Source: Ottelia alismoides (taxonomy: Eukaryota > Streptophyta > Magnoliopsida > Alismatales > Hydrocharitaceae). Taken from it: 64,000 bases of DNA. The stretch lies in contig JAZKJV010009618.1 of assembly GCA_037367405.1 (NCBI GenBank), forward strand, positions 372,001 through 436,000. Reading direction: 5' to 3'. Positions within the stretch are counted from its first letter, which is position 1. Every line of letters begins with the position of its first letter. Under the pieces are notes generated by a model that saw nothing but the letters and a program-made list of their open reading frames with translations, was not told the origin of the DNA and searched no databases. The position numbers were made by a program, and so were the translations under genes. Below, in pieces: positions 1-11,989 of this stretch.

Positions 1-2193
1 CAGCTCCAAATTCTCTTTAGCACCACTTGCATGAGCCACTGCATCCCAAGTCAATCCGGAACCTGGAAAGACCTCATCTTGAACTTGTACATTGACCTCT
101 CCAGTCCATTCACCTAAATGTGCATGATCACGGGAGGAAAGGTGATCTTTTCCTTTCTCAAGCCGACGTTCCATTAGGTTGGAATTGAAACGAACGTACA
201 CAAGATCATTTAGCCTCTGTCTCCAACCTGTCTCTCTTCTTGATATGGATATGTAAGCAACATTACAAAAATTATGACTAATGACTATGTCAATTATTAA
301 TTTACTAATTGTATTTCTATTAGGTGGGTTACCAGAGTCATTACCAAGTCAAACGTACTCTAGTTGCGCTCACATCTAGAGGATGCACAAGTCAAGCTCA
401 AGATCTTGATGGCCATGTCTTCCAAATATGGTGTGTCATCTCCATAATTGTACCACCAATTAGCTAATAAAATAGAATTGGTAAGTCAATGAAATCAAAG
501 ATGATCTAAATGACATTGAAAATAATGCCAGAAATACCTGGATCAAAATTGTCGTCATTTCTCATCCTCCGTCTCACGGTTAATGGCTTCCCAAATGCCC
601 TATGGCCATGTCTATAATCAAGAAGCTCCTTTGTGGTGATTGCATCTTGTATATCCAAATTTGGATAAAATCTTTCCATGCTATCCATAAAACCTCTCTT
701 CACCATAATATTTGCATCACCACCACTCTCTGTGTAAAAGAAGTATGGGTTCAAAAAGTAAGCCGCTAGATGCAATGGAGTGTCAAGCCTGCCCTTGGTG
801 TTGGAGATAATAACATCCACAAAAAACTTGTAAGATGACTCCACGCTATAAAAGCTGCAATTATCTCTCTCTCTTTGCCTCTTCAAGCCCTCCATAAAGA
901 AAGCCCATGGATGGGTGCCGATCCACATCAACCACACGCAATAGACGAACCAAAGGTGTAAATGTTTTGATTGCAAATGCGATGTGGTTCCAAAAAGTAG
1001 CACTGAAGACTATGGATGTCGCTTGTTCTCCCTTTTTGGTCTTGTACCATTTGCAGATCCTCCACTCATCTGATGAAAACATCAACTTGAGCTTGTCTTT
1101 TTCTCTAGAATGCTTTCAGGAGTGAGAAAAGTAGTAGCTAGCCTTGTTTGTCCTGGTCTAATGATGTCTCTCTTGTTTGTAAATTTTCGCATCAGGCTCA
1201 AAGTTTTAGTGTGAGCATAAATAAAAATTGTGAGTGTCCTCACCTTTTTAAGTGCGCTCTTCACTTTCGAATCTTTGCTGATCTCCTCCAAAGCAAGATC
1301 AATGGAATGAGCAAACTGCTACATTTGTCGAAGCATTATCCGCAACAACTTGAACAACATTCTCCACATCGACTTCAGTTATGCACTCATCCATGAGCTG
1401 AAAGATGTACTCGACGGTGTGCGTGACATCAAAAATGAAGTCCCCAAGGAGCAATTGACACAAACGTTCATGATGCTCCGTCTTCGCATGTCCGTCCATG
1501 CATCAGTCATTATAGAGCACCCTGTCTTCTTCCATGTAATGCGATGTCAATGCAAGTCATCAGATATTTTCTTGACCACCTTCTTTACAATGGACTGCTA
1601 ATCTCATACCCCGTAGGAGTCTTGAGACCTGGACCATACATTCCAATTGCCTCCACCATCTGCTTGAACTGTTTCGTGGTCAATGCATTGAAAGGGATCG
1701 TCGATGTATATGCCCAGTTGCATATATAGGAGACAACCCTTTCATGATGGTCCTTGGATAAAACATCTTTTATGCTCATCTGATGTGATCCTTGAACGAC
1801 GGCGATCTGCTTCAGAGATTCAGAAGATCAATATCTTTTCGCAGATCCATTATCTCCAACAATGCCGATATCAATCTCATCTCTCATCTCAGCAGCCTCA
1901 ATGGCTTCCTGACTCTTCTTTCTAACAACGCCATCCAAGTATGATATCATGATCTTCTTCATCTCTTCGTCCACCTTAGGACATGCAACCACGTTGCCTT
2001 TATGATGTGCAAGATGTTGCTTGAACATAAAAACCCCTCCTTTCACCACCTTCTTGCACAACCTGCAAGTAGCCGTGTTCGGATTCGCACGATTTCAAAG
2101 GTATCCAAATTACCATGCAGAATCACTTGATCCGGGTGGCACATAGAAGGACGAGTCGCTACCAGAAGTGACATTCGTGGGGTATGTGGCCAT
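1..2193 (-). pseudogene. hAT transposase pseudogene (BED finger, DUF659, hAT C-terminal), cut by window start
   Basis: hAT transposases cut and paste DNA and leave 8-bp duplications. Read on the minus strand, an ATG at 2193 opens a short N-terminus. A BED-type finger follows at about 2061-1960 (C..C, then HLAHHKGNV). The DUF659 region is at about 1780-1300, including VVADNAST. The C-terminal part has an NWWYNYG stretch near 450, CASSRCERN and, at the window edge, SGLTWDAVAHASGA. A GT-AG intron at 464-537 joins the exons in frame to give DPANWW. A second intron is likely around 245-330. Stops near 2140 and 2134, one after CERN, and several frame changes between blocks make this a pseudogene. 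The superfamily call is secure. Whether it ever drove the hAT-like short elements in this window is only inference. Confidence 0.85.
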
Positions 2194-3042
2194 CTACATT
2201 GTCAAAAACTCACAAGTTAAAACTTGTTATAAACAAGTAACTAATTACTAATATATAATAACAATTATAATAATTGAAGAGTGACCATTGAAATCTTTAG
2301 TAGAGTCGATGTGAGGGTATCGAAGTGAGCCAATGTGGTTTCTGTTAGCTTTCACAATAGTAATGATTTAAAAAAACGTGTATTTGAGTTTTTCCCTCTA
2401 AGAGGTATCTCACATTGTATCTTGAGTGCTTTTCTTTCTTGAGACCTTCTAGTGATTGGTAAACGAATGTGGTTTCCATCCTTGATGAAGGATGGTGAGT
2501 TCAAGTCAAGGTTGTGTTCCTGCTTGATTATACTAGAGTTAGAATAACCTTAGAAATTTTCTCGATGCCAGTTTTTTGATTATTTATAAGTTGTTTAATC
2601 TCAACGGTTCAAGAGTGAAATGGGTTCTCAAAGTCTATAGGCTGGTCCCAAGATCGGGTCACATAAATTATCTTTGTTTATCTAGAGATTCTCAAAACAT
2701 CCATGTAAATTTACAATCAGATTGGACATAATACAACAATATTGGATGATCTGCCAAATCATCCAACAAACTATTATAAAAAAGTAAAAAAACCCTAACT
2801 GTGATTTCTTGGAGCAGGCGGCGACCGAGGCAGGTGGCGATCAGAGCGAGCAGGCGGCGACCGGAGCAGCAAGCGGCGGTCGGGGTCGGAGTGGGCGACG
2901 ATCGGGGTTCGAAGCAGGTGGCGGGAGATCGTGGGGTGAACACCTGGAAGGGTACTCGAAGGATTGTGTGTGTGTGGGTTTAGGTTACTGTCTAAGTTTA
3001 ACAATAACCTAAAACCTCCGTACATGGGCATTCGGATTTCGG
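2194..3042. other. no gene seen
   Basis: AT-rich DNA without a supportable ORF, followed at 2808-2960 by a GC-rich stretch of degenerate GGCGACCGGAGCAGG-like units. Short ORFs cross this stretch on both strands, as expected for skewed repetitive sequence. I recognise no protein family. Confidence 0.5.
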
Positions 3043-3050
3043 GTTCTCAG

Positions 3051-3219
3051 ATCTGTCTTGGAAAAATCGACCGATTAGTCGGCGGAGTATCCTGACTAGT
3101 CGGCCCGACTAATCGGGTTACCCGATTAAAAGCTGAATATGCATAATCAGGTCGGCTAACCCTCCGAGTCGTTTAATCGGGCTGACTAGTCGGCCTAGTC
3201 GACCAATTTCGCAAGCTTG
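3051..3219. mobile_element. hAT-like MITE, GACTAGTCGG class (copy 1)
   Basis: About 170 bp packed with variants of the palindrome CCGACTAGTCGG / CCGATTAGTCGG. The right end, read inward, is CAAGCTTGCGAAATTGGTC and matches the ends of the copy at 34618-35252. The left boundary is degraded. GTTCTCAG (3043-3050) against GTTCATAG (3219-3226) would be a 6/8 target duplication. Superfamily is inferred from the better-preserved relative; exact ends are uncertain. Confidence 0.55.
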
Positions 3220-3503
3220 TTCATAGCCACCAAAGAGCAGCTGCAGGTGCTTCTGAATCGCCGTGGGGGACTGGAAGGCCCTGCTTCAAGGAAAAAAACT
3301 TCTCCGCTTCTGCTTGTAGAAGCCATGGTATTCGCCCAACTCGTGGGAGGAGAAACTGGAGATTTAGGGTTCCCTTAGGAACCGAACTTGCTCTGTGCAA
3401 AGCCATCGATGATGCCCAGCAGCACTGCAACGACGATCTTCGAAGGCGGTGATGTTCATCAAGCAAAAATTAGGGTTTCAATGGAAACACTAGTACATGG
3501 ACT

Positions 3504-4447
3504 CAAGGTTTTTAAAAACGTGAGGCGTATCGAGGTGTAAGCCTCACTCGTGAAAGAAAAATTTGCATAAAATATAATAATTAATCGTAATTACAATTTT
3601 CAAGTTCTAGAAATTAAATAGTTATGATTAAATAGATAACTCCATGATATTTCAAGGCTAACATCATGGTTTAAACATCCAAGTTGTTATATAGCTCTTC
3701 TTTTTTAAACTCTAAATATTTAAAGAGTCAAGTAAATATGGATATGTAAGCACAATAATGGGTAACTCTCCGCAAAATTTAAAGTTTTGAGTAAAATTTA
3801 ACTAAAGGGACTAGATGTAACATACCATTTTTAAAATTAGATGAGATACATGTCATTCAATTGAGAAGGATAAGAGAGTACGCAGTGAATCTGTGATCAC
3901 TTTTTACTTTACCATAATAATTGGGGGATAAAATACTTGATTATTGCATGTTATGATCATCTTTGTTCATGCATGCTTTGATGTAAATTAATTTAGTCCC
4001 GATTGAATAGAAGAAAAGATGAGACATGTTTACGAAATATACTTTTCAAAATTTAGGTCAAAGTAGGGGACTTGCATCCAAACATTTTAATAAAGAACGC
4101 ATATATACTTGATTCATACTAAAGAGTAGAAGTATTAGATTTAAGGACTCAAGACTCAATTTTTTGTTCATGTTGATTTATAAAAAAACATGCATAACAA
4201 AGTAAAAATAAGCTTAATATGTTAATAAATTTAAAAAATGCATTTCCGTGAATCATGAGCTTAAAGACTTGAAATTAGTTGTCTACGAAAGATGAAAAGT
4301 TCACAATCAAAAAGAAAAGAAAAAAATATTGTAGACATAAAAAACAACCCACATATGAGGCAACGCCTCAAGGCGTACGCCTCGAGGCGCACGCCTCACT
4401 GAGGCTGAGTAAGGCTATAGCCTCGAGGCGTGTTTTTAAAAACAATG
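3504..4447. mobile_element. hAT-like non-autonomous element, CGCCTCGAGGCG class (944 bp)
   Basis: A perfect 8-bp target duplication CATGGACT flanks it (3496-3503 and 4448-4455). Termini read inward are CAAGGTTTTTAAAAACGTG and CATTGTTTTTAAAAACACG. Just inside both ends are clustered AGGCG/CGCCT words, including GCCTCGAGGC. The middle is AT-rich and codes for nothing. The 8-bp duplication and CA-initial inverted ends fit hAT. The insertion interrupts the interior of LTR element C. Confidence 0.88.
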
Positions 4448-4540
4448 CATGGACTTGAACAATACAAAAATACAGAAAATCGAATCTCAAATAAAGAAAA
4501 AAACACAAACTCCTTGAGAATCGAACCCGCTCTGATACCA

Positions 4541-4867
4541 TGTTAGAAAATAGGAATGCGGAAGCGAAATGATAAACAGAGCATGAAATATAGAATGATA
4601 AACTTGGAATATAGAGATTTTAACGTGGAACCCTACTCCCTAAGGAGCGGGATGAAACCACGAGAGAGTGCCTCAAAGGGCTGATTTATGCATTGCACCT
4701 TCTCACTGAATACATGGGGTGAGGGGCTTCTTATATAGCCCTCACTGAGTCTCCACATCTCACAACTGGTAGATGTGCTACTAAACATCTGGATGTGGTA
4801 AATGGATCCCGTAGGTATCGATTTACCCATTTACTACAAGAGTGACACATACCAACATACTCCAACA
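4541..4867 (-). repeat. LTR of non-coding element C (327 bp)
   Basis: Starts TGTTAGAAAATAGG and ends ATACTCCAACA as read on the plus strand, so it carries TG...CA ends. It aligns along its length with the LTRs of elements A and B. The sequence next to it (4529-4540) is the reverse complement of TGGTATCAGAGC, so this is the 5' LTR on the minus strand. Confidence 0.85.
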
Positions 4868-6840
4868 AAGGGTATATCTCGTAGTTTAACATAGATGGGG
4901 GACACTCTTGGCCCGATGATTGGTAGCAGGGACACCTTTAGATTTTGGATGGATAACTGGACGAGGCTAGGGAGTTTGAAGGATCGTTACCCATATTTGT
5001 TTGCACTTGCAGAGAATCAGAATGCATTGTTGAGCCAGGTGTGGTCAACGGGAGTGTGGATTCCCTATTTTTTTGTTGCATTTTCAGAAGAAAAATTCCA
5101 GGATTATGTCACATTGCGTGGTGATTTGGCTGATATTAAGGGTCCCACAATGGGAAGAGACCACTTTAATTGGGCTTTTGGCAAATTTTCAGTGAAAAGA
5201 GCTCACCTTTTTTTTTGCAGACAATATTAACTCAAATCAGGAACATGGACATCAAGATTTCAGAATTATTTGGAGTTGCAGGATTTCGCAGAGTATCAAA
5301 GTTTTCCTATGGCTTGCTAGAGATAGCCGTCTGCTTATGAAAGTATGACGTGATAAAATTTTCCATATTGCAGACATTGAATGTTGAAGGTGCAACGCGA
5401 AGTCTGAAGATTTGGAACACCTATTCTTTAGATGCAGAACATCGACATTGGTGTGGTAAGGAACGTGAATTCATTGGCTCAAGACTAAAGATTATGCGTC
5501 ATTTTGGAACTCGATGGGGGCAGTTTGTGGCAACTCACAGGAGGATGCATCACTTGCTTTTGCCCTTCTTTGGGCTATCTGGTGTGCTAGAAATGAAAAA
5601 AATATTTCGAGATCAACCATTTTATATAGAAAATGCTCTCTGTCATTTCAACAAGGAAGGCCGTATCGATATCGATATCGTTTAGGTCCGCCCGGAAATG
5701 GATATATTGGGATATATCGCCGATATATCGATGATATCGGTGGAAATGTTGGAAATGGCTCAAAAAAGCCATTTTTGTCATTTTTTCAGAAATTAAAATC
5801 ATCCAAGATATTAAAACAACAAATAACCTACAAATACACACTTATGCCACATATATCGGTCATTTATAGCCCATATATCGCACATATCGGTCATCATATC
5901 GAACATATTGCTGTTAATATTTATTCCTGACCTTTATATATTAGAAATGGATTCCATTCAAGTTCTTATAACATTAAATAACTTACAAATATACACTTAG
6001 ATGACACATATAGATCATTTGTGAAGACTATGATCCTTATATTGCACATATCGGTCATATCGTTGATACTGTTAGTTGTTGACCTATATATATTGAAAAT
6101 GGAGTTCATCCAAGTTCTTAGATCACTAAATAACTTACAAATATACTCTTAGATCACACATATCGATCAATCTATGAAGCTTATATTGCATATATCGATC
6201 ATTTTGAACATATCGATATTAATGTTTTGATTCTTGACTTATAGATATTTTGTTTTGAAGAATTGACTTATAAATATTGGAAATGGATTTCATTCAAGTT
6301 CTTATAACATGAAATAACTTGTAAACATACACCAAGTTGAAGAACCATTGTATGCACCCTCCTGTCGCACCATACCCTAGCGGTACGGGGATCTCGCTGT
6401 GTATTTCAATACTAGGTGTAGCTAGATATGTGTTTTAATACTGGGTGTAGCTAGATAAATAATTGAATCAATCTTGCATGAATAATAACATGGATATATA
6501 GAGATATCAGCGAAATATCGACGTTATTGATCGATATCCAGGATTTTTTATACTGAATCTAATCATTTTTGACTGATATGAGCCGATATGGTGATATATC
6601 GCCGATATATCGACGATATATCACTGATATCCTTGTAAAAAGATATATTAGGTAATATCGAAACCTCTCGAAACCGATATATCGGCGATATATCGCCGGT
6701 ATATCGCCGACACGGCCTTCCATGCATTTCAGAGGCTTCTTGTCGGCCTAGTCATATGCATGATATTCCTTTTTGATAAATTAATTAAATTCTCACGGTG
6801 AGTCCCATCTCGGGATTTCACCCTCTTTTCCATAAAAAAA
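4868..6840 (+). pseudogene. L1-type LINE ORF2 3' end (zinc-binding RT domain), interrupted
   Basis: The plus strand reads a plant L1 ORF2 C-terminus: DTFRFWMDNWTRLGSLKDRYP at 4909-4990, DHFNWAFGKFSVKRA near 5160, then a zf-RVT-like block with CNAKSEDLEHLFFRC near 5400 and LAFALLWAIWCARNEKN near 5545. Frames shift several times and stops occur. The frame breaks at 5651, where a hAT-like element sits, and resumes at 6733 before an AATTAATTAAATTCTCACGG-type 3' tail that ends in an A-run near 6830. The family is clear; the copy is dead and 5'-truncated. Confidence 0.8.
5652..6724. mobile_element. hAT-like non-autonomous element, CGATATATCG class (1073 bp)
   Basis: Flanks CATTTCAA (5644-5651) and CATTTCAG (6725-6732) form a 7/8 target duplication. 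Termini read inward are CAAGGAAGGCCGTATCG and CATGGAAGGCCGTGTCG. Both subterminal zones (5665-5760 and 6500-6710) are dense in GATATATC / CGATATATCG palindromes. The interior is built from about three degenerate 150-185-bp tandem units, each marked by an ACTTACAAATATAC-like word (5825, 5981, 6133, 6317). No coding capacity. It is inserted in the LINE zinc-ribbon region. Confidence 0.85.
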
Positions 6841-6923
6841 CACTTATATCCGTATCCGTATTCGACTGTTTTCATCCCTAATCCTCAGTATGATCTATAC
6901 TATTGTAGAAAATGCACTGAGGT

Positions 6924-6993
6924 TGATGGCGATTACTTTCCTGACACATGAACTCCACGCTGATGGCGATTACTTTCCTGACACATGAACTCC
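6924..6993. repeat. 33-bp direct duplication, period 37 bp
   Basis: TGATGGCGATTACTTTCCTG followed by ACACATGAACTCC occurs at 6924-6956 and again at 6961-6993, separated by ACGC. The copies are identical. The surrounding sequence is unassigned. Confidence 0.85.
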
Positions 6994-7084
6994 TCGTCCT
7001 TTGAATTGTGCTGACCCTCCTCTGCCTCGTGAAGTAGCCATGGCAGAGGACATCTGAGACGGTGATTAGAGATTCTGTTCAAAT

Positions 7085-7720
7085 GGATGTAGCCTCCTCC
7101 AAAGGAGGGATTGTGTCACTGGAAAGAAGATTATACGTAACATTACAACCCGAAACAAGGCCATTAATGATGACACTAAATATCAAGGTGTTTTGTATGC
7201 CAACTGTAGCTCACTATTGACAATTAGAAGCATGCAACCGTTGAGTTTCTCTATCATGCCATCAGACATGAGTACAATGAGTGGAGGGGATGACCAACCT
7301 ACTTGGTCATGTAGATGTCATGCTGAAGCTGAAAAATCTGTCTTGTTCTTTGCTTGAGAAATTTTTTTGGTAAGAGTATTCCACATAGCCTTCGTATAGG
7401 TTGATGTAGGATATCGTTGGTAGTCTCTGCCAATGTGCATAGTCGCCAAATCCATGACCATGCTTTATCTTGCTTCCATGTTGCATTAACACCAACTCTG
7501 TCTAATGGCTTTGGTTACATCAGGTTGTATTCCTTGTTACTCTTCTTAATGCTCATGAATTGCATCACCCACAACTCGTAGTTTATCCTATCCATCTTGG
7601 AGTATCATTTACCTTGTTCTCTGCTATGACGAACTGAGCAAGAGAAGGACTTAATATGAGAGAAATGTGAATCAAAATTGTCTACACAAGCATCATAGTG
7701 AGATTTTGTGTGTAGACTTA
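7085..7720 (-). pseudogene. Copia gag remnant
   Basis: On the minus strand, short frames align with the UBN2-type gag of the other Copias here: VMNYELWVMQFMSIKKSNK at about 7600-7530, then KQDKAWSW, ETTNDILHQP and FQLQHDIYMTK down to about 7310, and GHPLHSLY near 7280. Frames change often and stops are frequent. To the right are a leader, half of a primer-binding junction (8073), and beyond a Harbinger insertion the rest of the PBS and an LTR. This is therefore the 5' end of a minus-strand Copia whose pol is missing on the left. Confidence 0.65.
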
Positions 7721-8459
7721 GATAAACAACACTTCCATCAAACCTTTAGGTATTCTATAGGCCTCGAGAGGATTTAAATGATCAATTCTGGACCAAGTTG
7801 TCAAAAATACATTGCCGATTGAGCAAAGGTTTCACTGGAGGGCGCAACCCGGAGCACCACTGGAGGCATGCGACATCGTTGGTGTCTATATGAATGTGGA
7901 GCTGCCACAACTGCTATTGGTGTGTCTGTGCTGCTTCTGATGGCTGTGCAACTGCTGTTAATTGTCGCTGCTCTTGGTGGGCATGTGCCACTGCTATACG
8001 TGTGAGAGAGAGAGAGGCGTGGCTATATTGTATGGTTTTTAATAAGGCCTCAGAGCAATGGTCCAAGACCTCACGACGTGTTTGGAGTGACGGAAAGGAA
8101 TTACGCTGGAAAGGACTGAATAGAATGATTCAAGGAATGGAAAAGAACTAGTCTTTCCATTATACAGTTTGGTGCAACGAGAGAATGGAATCATCGGATG
8201 GAGTTCCAAATCCTTTCTTGTAGTTGGTATCTCCTTGAATGAATGGAATACAATTGGATGTTTTGTACTTTCCATCCATCGTTGTTATACTATTATGACA
8301 AAATACCATTCTATCTTAGTTCTTAGAAAATATTTATTAAAACAAATATAAACCAATGGTTTTAGAGTTATCAACTCTTATTACAAAATATCGATAACTA
8401 GATACCATATTATTTAAAATCAACGAAGCATTTTAATACTACTCTAAAAATTAACTATT

Positions 8460-9435
8460 TCCATCGAGGAATTCTCTGATAAAGTCCTCTTTGTCATCGT
8501 CCGAAAGGGTGAAGAAGACATCTATTGCTTCTGGATCATGCGCCATCTTCAAGTAAGCTCTATGTTGTTCTTTTTTTATCAAAAACCTGAAACTTTTTCA
8601 TTTCTTCGTTTAGCTTCAATCGATATTTTGCAGCATTAACACCGAGTGCTTGACTAAATTGCGTTGTTGCATCTCTAATTTCTGAGGAAATTAACAATGC
8701 AGCATCCATGATAGCTTTCCCCATGTTATCAGCTCCTGATCTTCTTCGTTTACTGCGGCTATTATTGTAGCTTATATTTTCTTGTCCATCTCTTGATATG
8801 AGTGGTTCTTCATTCTCAATCTCGTTCATACCATTTTCATCATCAACTACATTTTCATTTGATGTTTCAACACCAATATCATCAGCTATCTCTGCTACCC
8901 CTTGTGCAAGATTTCCAGTAGCACGATCTTTACCAAAAATAGTGCAAAATTCACTATAAAATGGGAATTGCTTATACCTAAATTGAGCTGCATCTTTAAT
9001 GGCTCTTCATCAAAAGATATCATGTAATATTAATTATTTAGAAAAAGTTGCATTATATAAATGAAACTACAGTAAAATTACATGTAGGTAGTTTTCCCAA
9101 ACATAGTTTTCTGCGACGACACATTTTATATTTGAATCGAATCCAAAACCACTTGTACTTCCATGTAGCATATCCCATATGATAGCAAAGTGAGTTTTAA
9201 ATGTTCTAATCCGTGATTCAATATGTTGCTTTCCTTTGAGTCCGCGTCCTGGTAGTTTCCGATCAAGACTCCTTTCTAAAATTCCTAAATATCCAGACTT
9301 GAAACCATTGTCAGCTTTATGCATTCCTGCTTGTACCAACTCCAAAACGGATTCGATTAATTTTTGATCTTCTTCTTCTGTCCACTTTCTCTTATTCTTA
9401 CCAGGTCCAAAATTGCCATCAACATTTTGACTCAT
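8460..9435 (-). pseudogene. Harbinger A accessory protein (Myb/SANT-like), one frameshift
   Basis: Harbinger elements need a second protein with a Myb/SANT (trihelix-like) domain, which binds element ends and helps the transposase reach the nucleus. The ATG at 9435 opens MSQNVDGNFGPGKNKRKWTE, then the Myb_DNA-bind_3-like fold with WTEEEDQKLIESVLELV and HIESRIRTFKTHFAIIWDML. A probable intron lies near 9010-9080. The next exon gives KDAAQFRYKQFPFYSEFC and GKDRATGN, then an acidic stretch and a basic RSKRRRSG. The frame closes early in an A-run at about 8568-8575. One base less would continue through HRAYLKMAHDPEAIDVFF to a stop near 8457. It is almost intact. Confidence 0.8.
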
Positions 9436-9543
9436 ACCTATTTAAGAAATAGGATATTATTATTTTTAAGAGAAAAACAACAAATACTGAATAAATATGG
9501 TGAAAAATCACATAAATTATAAAACACGGGCTTTTAATTTCCA

Positions 9544-10883
9544 CTAGAACCAAGTATTAAACATCTCCGTAGCCAAATTATCTCTCCATGCGTTCCACCA
9601 ATCTGATGCTTCAACAATTGTTATTGGATCAACATCTTCATCATCTGATGTGCCGTCAACAGGTTCCTCAGAAACTTCATTTTCCATAGGATCATTCTCC
9701 ATCTTCTTTCTTATATGGTTGTGAAGTAAACAACATGCAAGAATTATTTTGTTTTGAACTTTTATCGGATAAAATGCAGGACTTCTTAAAATTGCCCATC
9801 TACGCTTAAGTAAACCAAAACATCTTTCTATCACATTTCTTGTAGATGCGTGCTTCATATTAAAAAATTCTTTTGATATTGTTGGTTGAGAACCATGCCT
9901 CCATATATTAAGATGATATCGTTGACCTCTATATGGAGCAAGAAATCCTTCTCCATTCATATATCCGCAATCCACCAAGTACTATTGCCCTATATATGAA
10001 TCAACTCAAAATTATGATAAAGATTTATAATACTAATGACAACATGTAGGTAGAGTACAATAACATGTATTTACCATATGGAACAAGCAAGCGATCTCTT
10101 CGAGTTAGCGTATCACGTAAAACACGACTATCTGTTGCTGAACCTTCCCAACCAGATAATACATATATAAATTGCATATCCGGTGCACATACTCCTAAAA
10201 CATTGATTGCAAATGTTTGTTTTCTTGTCCTATATCTTGGTTTGTCGATTTCTGGAACTATTACATCAATATATGTATCATCAAGAGCACCTAAACAATT
10301 CTGAATAAGAGAAGCTTCTATCAGCAATTACAAATTTAAAAATAAGTAGATATGTATTTATATTGGTTACCTTAAACCATTTCCATTGATCATCGGTGGA
10401 ATTTTCTGGAATAGGTTGTGGCTTCTTATATAATTCCTTATGTAGACGGATAACATCATTTAAGACTCGATGGAAATGTCTGCTAATTGTTTCTCCAGAT
10501 CGAATGAAGTGGAAATTTATAACTCTGTTCTTCAAATGATGTGCTAATATTTGGAGAAAGATAGCAGCTTGTTCGTCGACGTTAATATATCTTGTATCAC
10601 TCAATTTGCCAATAGTCTTGAGCAAACCACATAATTTTTTGAAAGTAAACCTATCCATCCTTGTCAGTTTGTGGCAACTGGTATCATTATCATACAACAG
10701 TCTCCGAAGTGATTGACTTCTCTGCACATCTAAATCATGGCTACCCTTTTTTACATAATTTGTTGTATAATACCAAAACATCACCTCTCGGATAATGGTA
10801 AAGAAAAGATTTACCAATTGTAAAATTTTCATCCAATAGTTCATCACAACAACATATCTTATGTGTTGCTTTCTTTTCCTCAA
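9544..10883 (-). CDS. Harbinger A DDE transposase (DDE_Tnp_4 family), intron-containing
   Basis: Catalyses element excision and integration. Minus-strand exons: N-terminal helical region 10883 to about 10376 (MDRFTFKKLCGLLK, then ISRHFHRVLNDVIRLHKELY), ending ...WKWFK at a GT donor. The catalytic exon starts after a CAG acceptor near 10302 with NCLGALDDTYIDV. This matches the family position of the first Asp, although the usual DG reads DD. GWEGSATDSRVL supplies the second Asp. The third exon from about 9985 has YLVDCGYMNGEGFLAPYRG and NVIERCFGLLKRRW with the catalytic Glu, and ends at 9544. The second intron (about 9986-10075) is not cleanly resolved, because the obvious donor changes the frame. 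Potentially functional or recently so. Confidence 0.8.
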
Positions 10884-11762
10884 AAAAATATGGTAACCGA
10901 TCCATAACTACATAAGATTAACAAAAAGAACATTATAATCGAATTAGACATACGAATTTGAATATATGTATAAATTTTAATCGCTGCAGTATTTTAAAAA
11001 ATATTTCTATCAATATAAATTTACGTGAGCTAAAATTTTACTCTATGCATATATTCATATCCTAAAAGTGAGCAAAATTTTTACTTAAATGAAAAAAATG
11101 CTTTACTTGATGAGTATCGCATATTGACATATGTCCTACAAATATGGTCATTTTTTGGATAAAAAAACCAAACTTATCAAAATTTAAACAAAGGTCGTTT
11201 TTAAATGCTTATGATCAAAATAATTTATTATAATAAAAAATGAGGACAGATCTTTAATGAAATTGTAATGGATATGTTTATTGGTCCATCAACTTTCTAT
11301 TTCCCTTATTCGTACTATCCCCATTAATGCCCAACATTATTTCCATTTCATTCTCTTTCATAAAATATAAAGCATAAAAAGTAAGCATTATAATAATGTT
11401 ATTCATACCTCAAAGATGGATATGACAGCAACTAGTGAACAAAAACCAAGAAGAGCAACAAGTGCACACGGAACGAGATGAACATGTGCACAAGGAATTT
11501 GTACGAGTACCTTGTGGGAGAGTTGAATGCTTGTGACTTAAAAATATAATTGTGGGATGGTGGACGTGCATTCCTATTGTTAAACGGAATCCGAATTCCG
11601 AGGGGGAAGCCTTGAATCAGCATTCCCTTGTTTTGTGGAGTTTCGTTTCACGAGGAATTGGCATTCTTTTCTTTTCTGTTGTTGCCAAATACCGGAAATT
11701 ACTATATTTAGCAATCAGGTTTCCATTCCAGTCTTGATTACAGCACTCCAAACACGCCGTCA

Positions 11763-11949
11763 CTCTGATACCACGCGGAAAGGAAAAAAGAGAATGGATT
11801 ATTATATGCCCTAGGATTCTGTTTGTATAAAAAGGAAATTCTAGAGATGAAAGGAGGTAGTCCTGTTGGGCTATATAGATGCTTTATTGGACTTACACAT
11901 CAAACGAAAAGAAAGGATGACATTTTATAAATAAATTAATACTATAACA
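11763..11949 (-). repeat. Copia primer-binding site and 5' LTR (minus), displaced by Harbinger A
   Basis: The reverse complement of 11763-11773 is TGGTATCAGAG, the plant Copia PBS. To its right, 11774-11949 reads on the minus strand as TGTTATAGTATTAATTTATT... to ...CTTTCCGCG, a plausible LTR that lacks the expected CA end. It belongs with the gag remnant at 7085-7720, from which Harbinger A separates it. Confidence 0.55.
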
Positions 11950-11989
11950 ACTAAAGATGGTGCACATGAGATTTCCTAACTTTTGGTGT

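Larger units (their letters stand above)
3220..4867 (-). mobile_element. Non-coding LTR element C, truncated (5' LTR, PBS, part of interior)
   Basis: Same family as the complete elements A (18524-21274) and B (57491-60230). Only the minus-strand 5' half survives: a 327-bp LTR (4541-4867), a primer-binding site (4529-4540) and a GC-rich interior running left to about 3220. The PPT and 3' LTR are missing. The interior carries a nested hAT-like element (3504-4447). No retroviral protein domain is visible. The right edge abuts LINE zinc-ribbon sequence, so it probably inserted into that LINE. Confidence 0.75.
8074..11759 (-). mobile_element. PIF/Harbinger transposon A (3686 bp)
   Basis: Ends read inward are CGACGTGTTTGGAGTG and CGGCGTGTTTGGAGTG, flanked by the 3-bp target duplication TCA (8071-8073 and 11760-11762), which fits the TNA preference of the superfamily. 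Both typical genes are on the minus strand: a DDE transposase (9544-10883) followed by a Myb/SANT-like ORF (8460-9435). The target was a Copia, exactly next to its primer-binding site: CTCTGATACCA resumes on the right at 11763. Confidence 0.88.
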
